A DNA stretch of 64,000 bases from Ehretia macrophylla (lineage: Eukaryota; Streptophyta; Magnoliopsida; Boraginales; Ehretiaceae), in the NCBI GenBank assembly GCA_037974665.1, contig CM075783.1, positions 40,685,712-40,749,711 of the forward strand, given 5' to 3'. The notes under the pieces are model-generated. The model was not told the origin of the DNA and did not search any database. It worked only from the letters and a program-made list of their open reading frames with translations. The position numbers and the translations under genes are program-made. Shown piece after piece: positions 35,483-48,769 of this stretch (positions are counted from its first letter, which is position 1; every line of letters starts with the position of its first letter).

Positions 35483-36902
35483 AAATCTATGAACTACGAA
35501 CAACAGGCACATAAGTTGGTCTGACCTTTCTCTAAACTAGTTCAAAAAAATTGGAGTTTCGTGCACTGTGCTTGCTTTATCATTTCATAACTCGAATAAA
35601 TTCTAAATTAAGAACTGAAAAAAAATATTATTTTTAAGTAGGATAAAAATTAAGAAATAAATAAATAAATAGGTAAAAATAAAAAGGGGCAATTTTATAT
35701 TTAGTCCCTATTATTTACAAAGTGTCTCAATTTAGTCCCTATTATTTAAAATATCTCAATTTAGTCCTTACCGTTTCACCAAAAGTTTTAATTTCATCCA
35801 TATTGTTTAATATGTCTCAATTTAGTCCCTATTAATTTTTAAAAAGTTTCAACTTCGTCCCTATTTTTTAAAAAAAGTTTCAATTTTGCCCCTATTATTT
35901 TCTTAAAGTTTCAAATTTGTCCTTATTATCTAAGGACTAAATTGAATTTTTTTTTTGAAACAATAGGGATGAATTTGAAACTTTTTAAAAATAATAGGGA
36001 CGAAATTAAAATTTTTTGGAAAACAGTAAGGGAAATTGAAAACTTTAAACAATAAGGATGAAATTGAAACTTTTAGGGAAATAATAGGGACTATATTGAG
36101 ACATTTTAAACAATATGGACTAAACTGAGACACTTTGCAAATAGTAGGGACTAAATGTGAGATTTTTCCAAATAAAAACCTGAACTAGAGAGGACCTACT
36201 GAGGCCAATGTTAGAGAGGGCATTAACAAGACAGTCTGAAACGCTAAGAGACGTCCACAAAACGATTTCGTCAACAAAGAATTTATTTATAAGCACATAA
36301 AAATAAATCAATAGAAAGCGTAAATGATTTTAGCAGAATTACAGTATAATAAACAATAATTAGGTGAATAAAAAACTTTCGCTATATGACGAATAATAAC
36401 ATATAATTACGTAATGATTACGTGTTTTTTCGTCAAATTTTAAACAAAATGAAGTCAAAAAAGACTAATAATGTCATATATTCAAAAGATAAAGAACTAC
36501 AAGATTACACTTTTAAAGATAATAGACCATACCATTATGTCAAACACGCTAAGATAAACTATAAAACTGGGCGTTAGCACTCAATATAATAACTTATACG
36601 CCAAACTCATATCTATGTCTCCAACGACATTAGAACATCAACTATGAGTATGAGGTTTACACTTATGCATACAAGTAACCTGAATCTTTCTCTACTTTCT
36701 TCTTTTTCAAGTAAGAAATTTGCATCTTAAACTCATATCATGTCACATGACATCTTTGCTGAACACATTTTTGACTTTGGATCTTATCTCAGTTGAAAAG
36801 GTTGAGTTTCTTCTCATTATAGCACAACTAAAAGAGTCCTATGACTTAGCTCAAGCTACATTTGTGGTGGCTGAGGGAATTAAAGTTCGTTTGAAGGTAT
36901 GT
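35483..36902. repeat. Duplicated segment, copy 1 (blocks A1 and B1)
   Basis: Block A1 (35483-36400) matches 53847-54267 apart from a 484-bp transposon insertion. Block B1 (36401-36902) matches 56852-57354. In this copy the blocks are contiguous. B1 contains an exon-like piece at 36762-36896 whose acceptor reads ctg instead of cag, so it has decayed relative to copy 2. A CACTA end begins directly after B1. Confidence 0.85.
35686..36169. mobile_element. Mutator-like foldback element, 484 bp, with 9-bp target duplication
   Basis: The ends GGGGCAATTTTATATTTAG and the complement of CATTTTT-type TTTAGTCC ladders form long imperfect inverted repeats. The duplication AAATAAAAA lies at 35677-35685 and 36170-36178. 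The paralogous segment at about 54031-54050 lacks the element and reads taggtaaaaacctgaact, a natural empty site. Confidence 0.85.
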
Positions 36903-37330
36903 CACTACAAAAAAAATTACTTTTAGCGACAGCTAAAATTCGTCTCCATGCCGTAGCCAAAAGGGTATTGACAACGGCTAGCAAAGGCGCGGAGAAGAAA
37001 ATTGACAGTCGCCAAAAGTATTGTTGCCAATTTGTTGCCCCGTCACCAATTCATCTCCTTGGGCGACGACATTTTAGTCCGTCGCCAAATTCATCTGCAA
37101 ATTGTCTCCAAAAAATTGTCATCTCCATATCGTCGCCAATATAACTCTGTCTCCAATTCATCTCCAGAGTCATCGCCAAAACTATGTCGTCACCTAACCA
37201 TCGCCAAAACTATATCGTCACTGAGCCGTTGCTAAAACTATGTCCTCATCGAGCCGTCACCAAAATATGTCGACACCGAGCCGTCGCCAAAAATTGTTGT
37301 CACCAAACCGTTACCAATCTTTAATTATTC
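36903..37330 (+). mobile_element. CACTA transposon left end with subterminal repeats
   Basis: Starts CACTACAAAAAAAATTACTT, a canonical CACTA terminus, inserted right after B1. The following 400 bp hold about ten degenerate copies of a cgtcgccaaaa motif, typical of transposase-binding subterminal repeats of En/Spm elements. The opposite end was not identified, so the extent of the element is unknown. Confidence 0.75.
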
Positions 37331-37559
37331 TTTTATAGCAATTTTATAATTAAAATTATAGAATTATTTTTTTCAAATATCAAATTAATATAAAAAAATA
37401 ATTTAAATTTTAATGCATATAAATAAAGAAATATATAATCTAAAGTTATAAATTAAATTAAATCAACACAAATCATAAATTTAAAATTATAAATTGTTTT
37501 AATATCTTAACAAAAATATAAATTTAAAATACAATAGATTTTAATATCTAAAAAAACAC

Positions 37560-38148
37560 TCAACGCCTCGATTGATCTTTAACCATTGGGGCTACAAGAA
37601 CTATTCCATGCCATTCATGTGGTTCCTTCAGAAGAGCTTTCAGAGCAACAGCTCCTCCTATGGACTGACTAAACAAAATACTAGTTAGCCCAATTATCTC
37701 CGACCTTCCTGCCAAATCGTATGAGGAAAAGTTAGCTTTAATTGATCATTATTTGCATTGATCTGCTGAATTAAAGAGATTGCATATGACGAGAGACGAG
37801 ATGAAAATTTTGAAATTTAACAAGAAGAACGTGTTTCCGCTGCTTATTTTGAAAAATGACATAAGGTCTCAGTTTCCTAGAACGGAGAGCATTGTTGAGA
37901 TGCAAAAAGGAGACTCACGAGCCAAAACATTCAAATGCACAATTTTTATGTAGATTTCTCACTAATCTGAAACTATATTAAGAAATGATCACAGGGTTTA
38001 CCATTAATTTTTATAAACTGTTCAATGACATTGTCAACTAGGCCATCAAAGTCAGGTACATAACCATGCAATCCTTCAGAGAGGTCAAAACTTGGATAAT
38101 CAATTGCATAAACACCATAGCTAGAAGTAGCAATGTACTTGGCTATAC
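37560..38148 (-). pseudogene. Monoacylglycerol lipase-like fragment, two exons
   Basis: Alpha/beta hydrolases of this family cleave monoacylglycerol or related esters. Exon 1 of the fragment (38148-38002) reads GIAKYIATSSYGVYAIDYPS, then FDLSEGLHGYVPDFDGLVDN and VIEQFIKIN, with intact acceptor and donor in the family's usual phase. Exon 2 (37708-37560) reads SEIIGLTSILFSQSIGGAVA and LKALLKEPHEWHGIVLVAPM, then VKDQSRR and a stop. The nucleophile elbow is SQSIGG rather than the usual GQSMGG. The first exon, the end of the protein and the catalytic Asp and His are missing. Lying just inside a CACTA end, it may be captured DNA, or a host remnant beside the element. Confidence 0.75.
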
Positions 38149-38577
38149 CTGAAACTCCAAAGAAGTATCCTAGATGTCATTCTATAAATCCAGAAGAACC
38201 ATAAACTGAGGGAAGACGAACACAAGATAAAACTCTTTAAACTCACTGATAAGAATATGCACAAAAAGTGCTCCAAATGTTCAGGAAAGACATTTATGAA
38301 GTTCAATTCACTTTGTGGATGCTATTTCTGAGAGTATTACTGAAGAACACAATTACCTCTCTGTAGTTACTAACTTGATTAGCTCAATACAACGTGCACG
38401 CCTAGTAGTCACTACTTTCCATCTTTATCAAACTCATGGTATATGTTAGTACTTTGATTAATTTCGTTTGTTTTTTGCTATATTCCAATTATTACCACTC
38501 AATTTCTTGCAAAATGCAATCTATCACAAAGCTATTACAGGATGTAAAACGCATACTTCACAATAATATCAAGAAAC

Positions 38578-39243
38578 TGAAGGATCTCATATATTTAGAG
38601 CTATGAACATCATCTAACTAAGAATCGAGCGGAAACGAAACATGACATTCAAAAATTTCTGGAATTCAAAGCATAATGTTCATATGAAACTCTAATCTTG
38701 ATATCATATGATTAACATATGCAAAACGATATATAGTAAGTATATCTATTGACAAGAGATAGTAAAATAGTCTTGAAACCATAAGAGCTCTAGTTGGTCC
38801 ACACAAGCAAAGAATGACTTTTCCATCTTCATGGCTATTTTTGTGCTAGATCTACCATAGAAGATTTATGAGCTTGTTTGTGAAAAAGAGAGCAAAACTA
38901 TTTTCTCCTTTTTGTTTGTTCATGGCTACGTTTTTGGTGAAGAAGAAGAGAAGACAACTTCATCTCTTTTGCTTCATTTTTCAGCCATGTATAGTTCTAT
39001 TGATGAGATGAATAAGACCTTTTTTTTCGATTTTTTCAGCCATAGAGACTTCTCTCTTTTGTGTTTCATCCGTGTAGGGGCTTAGAGAGAGAAAAAGGTT
39101 GACAACCTTTTTTTACATGAAACAAAAGACAAGCCATGTTTCTAGGATGTCTTGTCTCTACTTTGAAAGAAAAGAGAAGACAAGCTTTCTCAAATTATGA
39201 TTGTGTTGTCTAGCTTTTTTTTTTTTTGAAAGATAAAACATAC

Positions 39244-39313
<70 letters not shown>

Positions 39314-40786
39314 TGTATATTGTGTAGTATTCTTCCATTAATGTAATAATATTCATATATACATCATATGTATATTGTGTAGTATTTATCCACTAAGACA
39401 TTTAAATATTCAACCTAATCACAATTAGTTGAAATTATGAAAACAACCTTTTCATATTTTCACATTAGCCCCAACACTTAATTATAATTGCTTATTGACC
39501 ACAATAACTTTTAAAGGTCAATCACACCATTGTTAACTTCTTAACAATTCAAAAGAAACAAAATACTATTGTTAACACTTTAACAATTCAAGAGAAAACT
39601 AAATGCAATTGTTAACACTTTAACAATTCAAGAGAAAACTAATTGATTGTTAACACTTTAACAACTCAAGAGAAACTAAATCAAGCTCAATAGAAAAACC
39701 ATTCACCGTGCTCTATTATGTGTGACTTTCTAGATTCACCGCTATATAGCACTGAAGAAATGTTGAATACTTTCAATATTAATCAAACTATTTAATTTAT
39801 TTAGAGAATATCTCCCGTCATTTTTAAAACACCTTCAGAGTTCATAAGTGACGTTCTAGCTACCAACGTATCAAGACAGTTTATAAAGTAATGAAATCTT
39901 ATTCAAATGAATCTATTTATGGTCGCCGATTATCGTGCAATCCAATCCTTCCATTAATTGTCCCGTCAAGCAAGAACCATGATACGATTAAGTTCATAAA
40001 CTCAATACTATGCATAGATCTAATTGGTATAATAAGAGATGACACATGGAAAACCCTTTCTCCATCATTCATACCTTGGCCAAGGATTTCCTCATTAAAC
40101 AACCAATTTTAGATCGCATAGGATATCGCCTCACACCGGAGGTTAATGGATCCTCTCTTGACCACTACCTGTCAAACACTATACTAGACGAAAAAAACTA
40201 TGAGAGGACGTATCTCATCTCGTTTTTCGAAACAATCATTGTCCAAACGCTAGAATCAAACCCCAATACATATGACAACCGTAATATCTTAAGTGTAAGG
40301 ATTACATGCACAATCGCAACAATTAACAAATTATTAATCCAATGTCATGAAATTTGTTATTCACGTCACATTCAATGATCTATTCAACTAATAGTAATCC
40401 ACATGTTTGTTAGTCGCATCGTTATGCTGTTATGGCACGTAGCTGACTATCTTTTATTATTAACATCTGTATGTTAATCAAAGGTAACAACATATGTGAT
40501 AGTCCGTAATTAATTATTAAAGTCCTGATCAAATAATCTAAGGACTATAAACACTTTAAGTATTTATCATATTAAGGAAATGCGCCAACATATTCTAAAC
40601 GCTTTTAGAATACATTCCTCTAATGAAAATACTAGGAACTCATTCATATACGTAAAGAAGGAGAATATGAATGTCCTAATTATGTCAATATGTAAACGAA
40701 CATATAAACACTAATGCCATAAGTAAATGTCAAAATGCCCCAATATATGTCATCCAAATATGTAACATTAGGGCATATCTTTAACA
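38578..40786 (-). repeat. 3' LTR of the LARD-like element
   Basis: About 2.2 kb, a direct repeat of 48770-50982. It contains a CA/TA microsatellite at 39239-39306. Confidence 0.9.
39239..39306. repeat. (CA)n(TA)n microsatellite inside the LTR
   Basis: A compound dinucleotide run. The partner LTR has a TA-only version at about 49497-49550, so the repeat has changed since insertion. Confidence 0.9.
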
Positions 40787-43700
40787 ATCTCTCACTTGCA
40801 CTAATACTATGAAACATAGTATTAGTACAATAAACAATGATATCGTATACTCATCTTCTCATAACGAGGACTTAGTTGTGACTGATTCATAGCTACGATA
40901 AGTTGGTCAGCTACATCAAGAGATGTGACCGTTTTCTGCAAAGACATATCTCAGTATGATTATTGGCTAAAGATACAACACATGAAGATGGAAACACTTT
41001 TCTAAATGTTTAGACATACAGTGAGACCTTGGTTCTACAAACTTGTGCAGTAGCTCCGTATAGTCGTAACAATAAAAGCATCACAACTTAACGATAGGAA
41101 CCATAACCAACTCGTATTATTTCCTCGATCCAAACAACTTCTTTCGTTATATTACATATCACAAAAGACATGAGTTATGTAATAGAATCTACAGTTTTCT
41201 CAGAACCTTTCTAACTTACTAAGGTCCCACTACAAATAAACGTGATTCCTAATATAGACATTCTATTATAAGATTTAGATTAAGAATCTAAACTAGTAAA
41301 TCCGTCACTACGGAATTTATCTCCTCCATGAACTAAAATATATCTTTAGTGCTTCCCAAGTACTTAAGAAATACTTCAATTCTATCAACCATTCCCAAAC
41401 TTGGATTGGACTGATATTTACTCGTAACACTTTACAGTTTACGCAGTATCAAGTTTTGTACATAGTATAACAAATATGAAGTTACTATAACTTTGAATAC
41501 AAATTTGTTATGCAACTAGAGTTTCTTGAACACCTTCAAAAAATACTCTTTGTACAATTTAAGGAATATATCGAGTAATCTCTTCGTACTCTTATCATAG
41601 CTATTAATTCACAAGATACGAACGACAAGTTCTAAATGGAGAGCATTTAATATGACTAGACTTTAATTAATATCACAATACACATATCATCAACTACGAT
41701 ATCCAAGTCATCATTATTGCAGTCATAGAAAAGTGGATGCGTTCCCACTATTCTTTTGCAATCACAAGGTTCATCTACATTTTAAATGAAATCTAACTCT
41801 TTAATCTCATTTGAAATGGGTGAAACATTTCTAAGGAATTCACTTAAAAATCCACAAGTGGATTTATCAAGTATGCACATATTATTCATATCAATTGATC
41901 AGAATCATCAATATAGTAATATAATGTGCTATAATGACTAGCATATTACAATGAGACTAAAGCACAATAATTGGTAAAAGGACTTTATCATAGCTAACAC
42001 TTTGGCTTTGATGATATCTTTAGCTATAAAAGGTCATTACCCTTTTTCTATTAATTTCAACCTTTATCTCCGAAATCAATATCCAGATTAAGGTAAAGTA
42101 TATGGAGTCTCATTATTATGCTTTGCATTATATAGTTTCTTAGAGTCGATATCAAATATACCATTTCTTTGTAAATTGTAGGATCAACTAATTGATTATT
42201 ATGACAAATACACAAACAATGTTTGTGCATCCCAAAAAGATATCCATACATTCCTTTTAAGTATGAGATGCACTACTAGATTTGCAAAGATCTTGCGTGA
42301 TAACACATTCCAGACCTTATTAAATAGATTCATTATTTTAGTCTAGGTGATTTTATAGCTTTTGAGGACACTTTTTTTTTTTCTCAATTTTCAACCTTTA
42401 TCTCGGAAATCAATATCCAGATTAAGGTAAAGTATATGGAGTCTCATTATTATGCTTTGCATTATATAGTTTCTTGGAGTCGATATCAAATATACCGTTT
42501 CTTTGTAAATCGTAAGATCAACTAATTGATTATTATGACAAATACACAAACAACGTTTGTGCATTCCAAAAAGATATCCATACATTCCTTTTAAGTATGA
42601 GATACACTACTAGATTTGCAAAGATCTTGCATAATGACACATTCCAGACCTTATTGAATAGATTCATTATTTTGGTCTAGGTGATTTTATAGCTTTTGAT
42701 GACACTTTTTTTTTCTCAATTTCTATTTTATTAAAAAGTAATATTTTCTTGAACAAAACATTTTCTTCAAGAAAGATTATTATCTAATAAATCAATACAC
42801 ATTGATCATTAAATAGAAATTATATCCTACAAAATTAGAATATACTATAAAATCACCTTTAACCAAAACTCCCACTAGTCCCTATAAAACTTTTCAATAA
42901 AAGTAGGATAAATCAAAATTAACACATTTAATCCTTGATTGTTTTCCAACTTATATCAAATATAAAGTTTTAACAATAGTAGGAATTTACTATTCAATAT
43001 AATATTAAATTAAGGAAATCATGACCCACAAATAAATAGAATGATTAGTCAAACTAATCAATAACTCTACTATATCCAACAAAGCATGGTTTCTTCACTA
43101 AGAAAACCCTACTTAATTGTCGTACACTGGGCATTATTAATTTCGATACTATATTAAAATTTTAGGATACTTAAACAAAATAGTACCTAAGTATTTTACA
43201 TTCATGATCTAATCATAAAGCACTAATACATTGTTCTATACGAGTCTATTCACAAATAGCTTTAAATACATCAACATGTACTAATCCAAATAGCCTAGTA
43301 GTTTTAATCCTTTATCAAACAAAAGATGACTTGGTTACCATTCCAATAAATAAGATGTATAAGTTGATTAAATCAACCTAATCATCATCTTATTATTAGA
43401 AAAACTTAATTATTTAGAAACTATAATTAATTTGGATTATTTGAGTAATCTTAAAATTTGGTGGATAGTTATAATGGTTGACAATGTGTTTGCAATACAT
43501 TCTTTCGTCCATATCAAGATAATAAAGACTACACTATAATGCGCTTTTACAAGCTTTAGGAATATACATTTTATTCCTAATATCATTTAGGTATAAACCT
43601 TAAAATACAAAATATGTCCAGAAGGCATCCAAACAAATTGTGTTTAGCTAACGCAACAACCTTTGTTTCATTTGCTAACACTTAAAACATTCCACGCTTC

Positions 43701-45001
43701 CGAAGGCGCACTACTGAGATTAAGATTCTATCCTCGAACACATTCACTAATGTTTCACTAGAATCTATAAAGTAGAACCAATCACAATGAAAGAAGATTT
43801 ATAATTTATAATAGCTTTACAACCATGACATTCAAGCTATAAAGATACTTTGGATTAAAACCTCTTTTAATGTTCAGTTTTAAGGCTATAAAAATATCAT
43901 TTACACATGCCTATATAATCCTTAATTTGCTTCTTAGATATGCTTCCACTAGCTAATAGAAATCATCTCTCTTTGCCTTTCTTCTTTGCATTACCACTAA
44001 CCAAAGAGGAAATACAAATATGAGAATAAATTTCATTTATATCTAATATCATGCATTAAATATGCTTACTACAAAACCATTTGCTAGTTTAGAATTATAT
44101 TCTTTACATCTTGCATTCCCTTATGCAAACCATGAAAGAATACAAATCCTTAGCATATTTAATTTGTTTTACTTATCATATATAAGTACTACAACTTTTC
44201 GTTTTGATACATTATCAAGATGAAAAATAACGGAGCATGTAATTCTAATATTTTATTAAGTTTCTAAGAATCATTCTTAGATGATAACGTTAATCAAAAT
44301 TTGGTCCATTTGCACGATATAATGTCTAATTAATTAAAATAATGGGTTCATGGTTATAGCCATAAACATATGTAGAAGATAAGATCGCAAGTTGATATAA
44401 ACTTGTTAAAATATTTAATTTGACCTTTAATTAAATGATACCTCCCACTAATTTTATCGGTTCCCACACTTCCTAAATGAGATCATGAATCTAATTAAAG
44501 ACTCATTAGTAGATGACCATAGTTCTCTTTAATATCAATACCCCTCAGATTTGGTGCATTATTGGAATATTCATACAAAGAGTTAGCAACGATTACTATT
44601 TATATCACTATATATGATATGACCATTTTGCCCCTAAATCACCGTAACCTCAGGTTTGGTGCATTATTAGAAACATGATCTAGTTAGATTACACCCACCG
44701 TCACAATGTTGCGACAATTTGAATTCCGGACCTCAACTTTGGTGCGTTATTGGCCTCGTGATATTGGAACAACACAATATCACTATGCTTGCTAGGTAAA
44801 CATAATACTTTCATGGAATATATCTTCCTACCTTTGGGTTAGCCAAGACATACCCAATCTAACAAATATAACCTAGGATAGTGGAGGGCAACGATAAACA
44901 TTTTTACCGCTTTACAATCTAATATGTTTGCACGTAGGAAGTTTTTGAATTTAATTAGGTCTCACTTTGCACATTAGTCCATTCAGTATGCATACATCAC
45001 A
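40787..45001. other. Non-coding interior of the LARD-like element, left part
   Basis: AT-rich, with short ORFs only. It holds a tandem duplication (42058-42722) and three spaced copies of a ctcaggtttggtgcattattgg motif near 44546, 44651 and 44731. Confidence 0.6.
42058..42722. repeat. 334-bp tandem duplication
   Basis: Unit 1 is 42058-42391 and unit 2 begins at 42392, both starting caacctttatctc. They differ at only about a dozen positions by eye, so the duplication looks younger than the host element. Confidence 0.9.
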
Positions 45002-45006
45002 TATAG

Positions 45007-47491
45007 TGTAATGCCTCGAACCTAACCCCACGCTATAGGTCAAGTCCGGACCCGTCACTCGGACATAATCTCCTCTGTACCGTGGACTAAACTGTTACCT
45101 GTAATTATCACATGCAATCCATAACTCACATTCAACAACACTTACAATCTATCTTTCAAGGTATTCATAGTCAACCCAAAATCACAAGGCCATTCGAGCC
45201 TTGGAACAACAAAATCTACTTATAGCACACAAGCATGCAAGACAAGAATTAATTTTAACTATAAGTAGTTAGATATGACTATAACCAAGGTTTCCTATCA
45301 AGTTAACAAACACCCAAGCATGCAATAAGAAAAGTAAACTAGAATTCATTATTACATGCCATCTAACTTAGCTATCCATCACATAAGATTACAAGTTACT
45401 ACATTCACCAACTATACATAAGACCACAAGGTCTCAAAAGCACAACAACCAACAACTTCAAGCAAACAACACATATGATCAACCTTATCACACAGGAATC
45501 AAGGATTCTGATCTAGGTGTACTTCTTCTTCTTCCTCTACTACTAACAGCTGGGGATTCACCTCAACTTATCCTGAAACATGTTTAAAATGAGGAGTGAG
45601 CAACAATGTTGCCCAGCGAGGGAGGTGATGCAACATACCAGGGCGTGCAACATGATATGCAAATACAAACAGTTATATATATGAAAAACATAAACAACAA
45701 GATTAAATAACAAGAAGTAACCACATTAAAAAAGGATACGGTTCTACTTCAAGTCTTCAATCTCGAACCACGAGCCACGAACTTCACGTAAGTGCCGGTA
45801 AACCCTTACTTCAACAAGTTGGGATACTCCGAATGTATCCCGATCCTACGATCCTTTCTCCTGAGGTAGCACCATATGCCCAGCAGGTGAACCACGCCTC
45901 TGGGGTAGTGGAGTATACTCAGCGAGAAAGGGAATATGCACCATAGTAGTCAAGGGAACACGACAAGCTTGATGCCGCTCGTATTTCTCAACGCTACCAT
46001 GTCCGAAAAGGTTGCGCAACCCCAAGACAAGCCCACAAGAATCAAGATATCAAATAACACATAAAAAGGTCGACAAAGTAGGTCACCTTGGCATTTAAAT
46101 GCAAAATGAATCAACATATACACGAAATAACTTTATAGTATCAAAAGTAGCAATCAACATAACTTTTCCCCACAATCAACTCAAATAGCTTTATTATACT
46201 TTAGATAAACAACATAATACATGACAACTCAACAACAAGCTCTAAATGCATCAAATATGGCCAAATACTAATATTCCCCTTTCTTTAACCAAGCTTTCCT
46301 TCTCCTATGTGCAATTCAAGATTTCCAAATCATATCCTACTCATACTACAATCCTAATTAAGCCAAAAGATACCTATTAAGATCATAAAAACCCATTTTA
46401 GAAACAAAAGCTCGGGAAGACCTTGAGTGGGTTTTAACTATAACTACACTAACCGAACCCCAATTTCGAGTAACGAAAGCACCAAAAGTGCTTCCATACC
46501 CCATGGATACCCAAACCAAAGTCCAAAGATGACCGGATTGCACAACGAGAAAAGTTTCCTTTTTAAAGTTGACTAACTTTGCAATTTAACTCGGTTTTGG
46601 GTGATTTAACTTCACGTAGCCTCCCGACTAGCTTCACTAGGGTCTAAAGCATCTAATTGAAGTCTCAATTTAAGCTAATTAGCAAATTTTCTCAAAACCC
46701 TAATTCTAGACACTATTCATCATCTTCTTCATTCAATCTTAACATTCAACCATGGAATTCCTTACCAAGCTATGAAAGTTAACTCTATAGGTTCTAACAA
46801 ACACATAATAAACATTCATAACAAGTTTTATAGCTAAAATTGACAAACCAAGAAAATTCAACATATGAACATATACTTTGAAAGCAATAAAAATGCATCT
46901 CCCTCACAAATTAGATGATGAAGACAAGAGGTTGAAGCCCCCAAGTGCACTAGAAGCCTTCCCAAGCAAGCCAAGAGCTCAACTCCAAGGTTTGATGAAT
47001 ATTTTTTTCCTCTTTTTCCTCCTTGAGGTGGTCGGCCATGGGGGAGGAGGGGACATAAGGATAAATTTTTTCTTTGTTTGTTGAGTAGTTAGTTTAAAAT
47101 GTTGATAATTGAGTATATATGCATGAGTATGTTATGCTAAAAGAAGTCAAATGCCATTAAATCCTAGTCAAACTAAGCTAAACTCTACTCAAATGCTAAT
47201 CAATTCAAAACTAAAGTTGTTACGTACGTAACACTATTCAAATAGTGCAAAAAATATTTTCTAATTGTATGCTCCCGAGCTCAAAAGTCCAAAATGAAAA
47301 GTTCTCGGTTCCTATTTTGTATCATATGACCTAGGAAAAATATTAAATCGCATATCCGAGACAGTAAATTTTCTTATAAATAGTACCTCAGAAATAAACA
47401 ATTAAAGAAGACAACAAATGCATGTAAAATGCACAAGTAGTTTATGCAACCATTATTTAAAATATGTGTGATAAAATTCCTGGGTGTCACA
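45007..47491 (+). mobile_element. Solo LTR, 2.5 kb, probably Ty3/Gypsy (fossil)
   Basis: The block starts TGTAATGCCTCGAACC and ends GGGTGTCACA. It is flanked by the 5-bp direct repeat TATAG at 45002-45006 and 47492-47496. No internal region or second LTR is present, as expected after recombination between LTRs. Its start resembles TGTAACGCC-type Gypsy LTRs. Orientation is inferred from that start only. Confidence 0.75.
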
Positions 47492-47496
47492 TATAG

Positions 47497-48769
47497 GCAA
47501 ATAAATAAACATACATGCAAAATCATACATCATGGTGGATCATGGACTTGGACTATGAAATAAATCAAGACAAAATTAATACCTAAACAAGCACATCTTC
47601 ATGTCTTCTTTACTCTTGTCTTCTTGATTTTTCTCAATGATCCAAAGCACCTTCAACTCCTTGAAAATCTCCAATGGTCTTTTTGCAAACTTCTTGTAGA
47701 AATTACATATATTATGTCTCACTACAAATTTCTCTCAATTGCAAGAAAATAAAACGAGACTTATGTCTCAATTACATAGTAATAAATGATATAATTAGTT
47801 ACAATATCATCTAATGAAATTATAACTAATTAACCATTCACTAACCAAGTCTATAATCAAACTCACTATTTATCATCTAACATCACTATATAAGATAAAA
47901 CTCATAAAGCATATGATATGCATCATATACATAAATAATGATGCTAAATAAGCAAGCTAACACAAACTAATGTATCCAATACATTAAATAAATAAAAGAC
48001 ATGTTTGCAATAAGTTTCATATCTTGAGATTTTAACATCTCATGTTAAACAACACAAAAGAACTAGATAAAACCAATTTTAAGTCCATACTTGTTGAATA
48101 AGGCCCAATACAAAACCTTTGTTAATTTTATGGCCCAATTTGAGTTCCTAGACACATTTTAATCTTCACTAAGAAAAACAACATCATCTAATCTTATTAG
48201 GCTAAAGTCCATTGATTTTTAAGCTCATTGGACTTAACCAAAATCAAACCAATTAGTCATAGCTTTTAATTTATGACCCATCATAAATCTGCTGCACATA
48301 TATCAATTGTTTTGACTCGTTTAGCCTACCTACAGATCTCCAAATATTCTGAAAATTTTCAGCGACGTATATCTTCGAGTGTAGATAGTTTTAGAATCAA
48401 ACAAAACTCAATTCGGAGTTAAATTGACTGAGTTATGTCTCTAAGAACACAACTACGCAAGCTGTCCAGCTTTACGCGGGAATCAGTGAACTTACTGATT
48501 TTGATTTTTTTGAAACCCTTAGCCACGAAATTAGGAGATGCACATTAGAGTATGAAATGTTCTACTATCTCTATAGAATAACGTGTCCAAAAATCAGTCC
48601 CAAACAACAAAATTTTACCTTTCAAAACAGTCACGCAAAATCAGTGCGCATAAAATTTTTCGGAAATGTTGAAACCTTTTCCTTGTTATTTTGTGCTCAA
48701 AACTTTAGAAAACTTCAAGCAAATACTTATGTAATCACATGAACATCAAGTCCTTAAACTGATGCTACT
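47497..48769. other. Non-coding interior of the LARD-like element, right part
   Basis: No coding remnant was recognised. The edge beside the right LTR reads, on the minus strand, AGTAGCATCAGTTTAAGG, a poor match to the tRNA-Met-type primer site. Confidence 0.5.

Noticed and set aside
42057-42585. Two near-identical 64-codon minus-strand ORFs
   Set aside because: They are both copies of the tandem DNA duplication; no protein family fits and coding selection is not evident.
46878-47084. 68-codon plus-strand ORF within the solo LTR
   Set aside because: It lies in LTR sequence, ends in low-complexity residues and has no domain.
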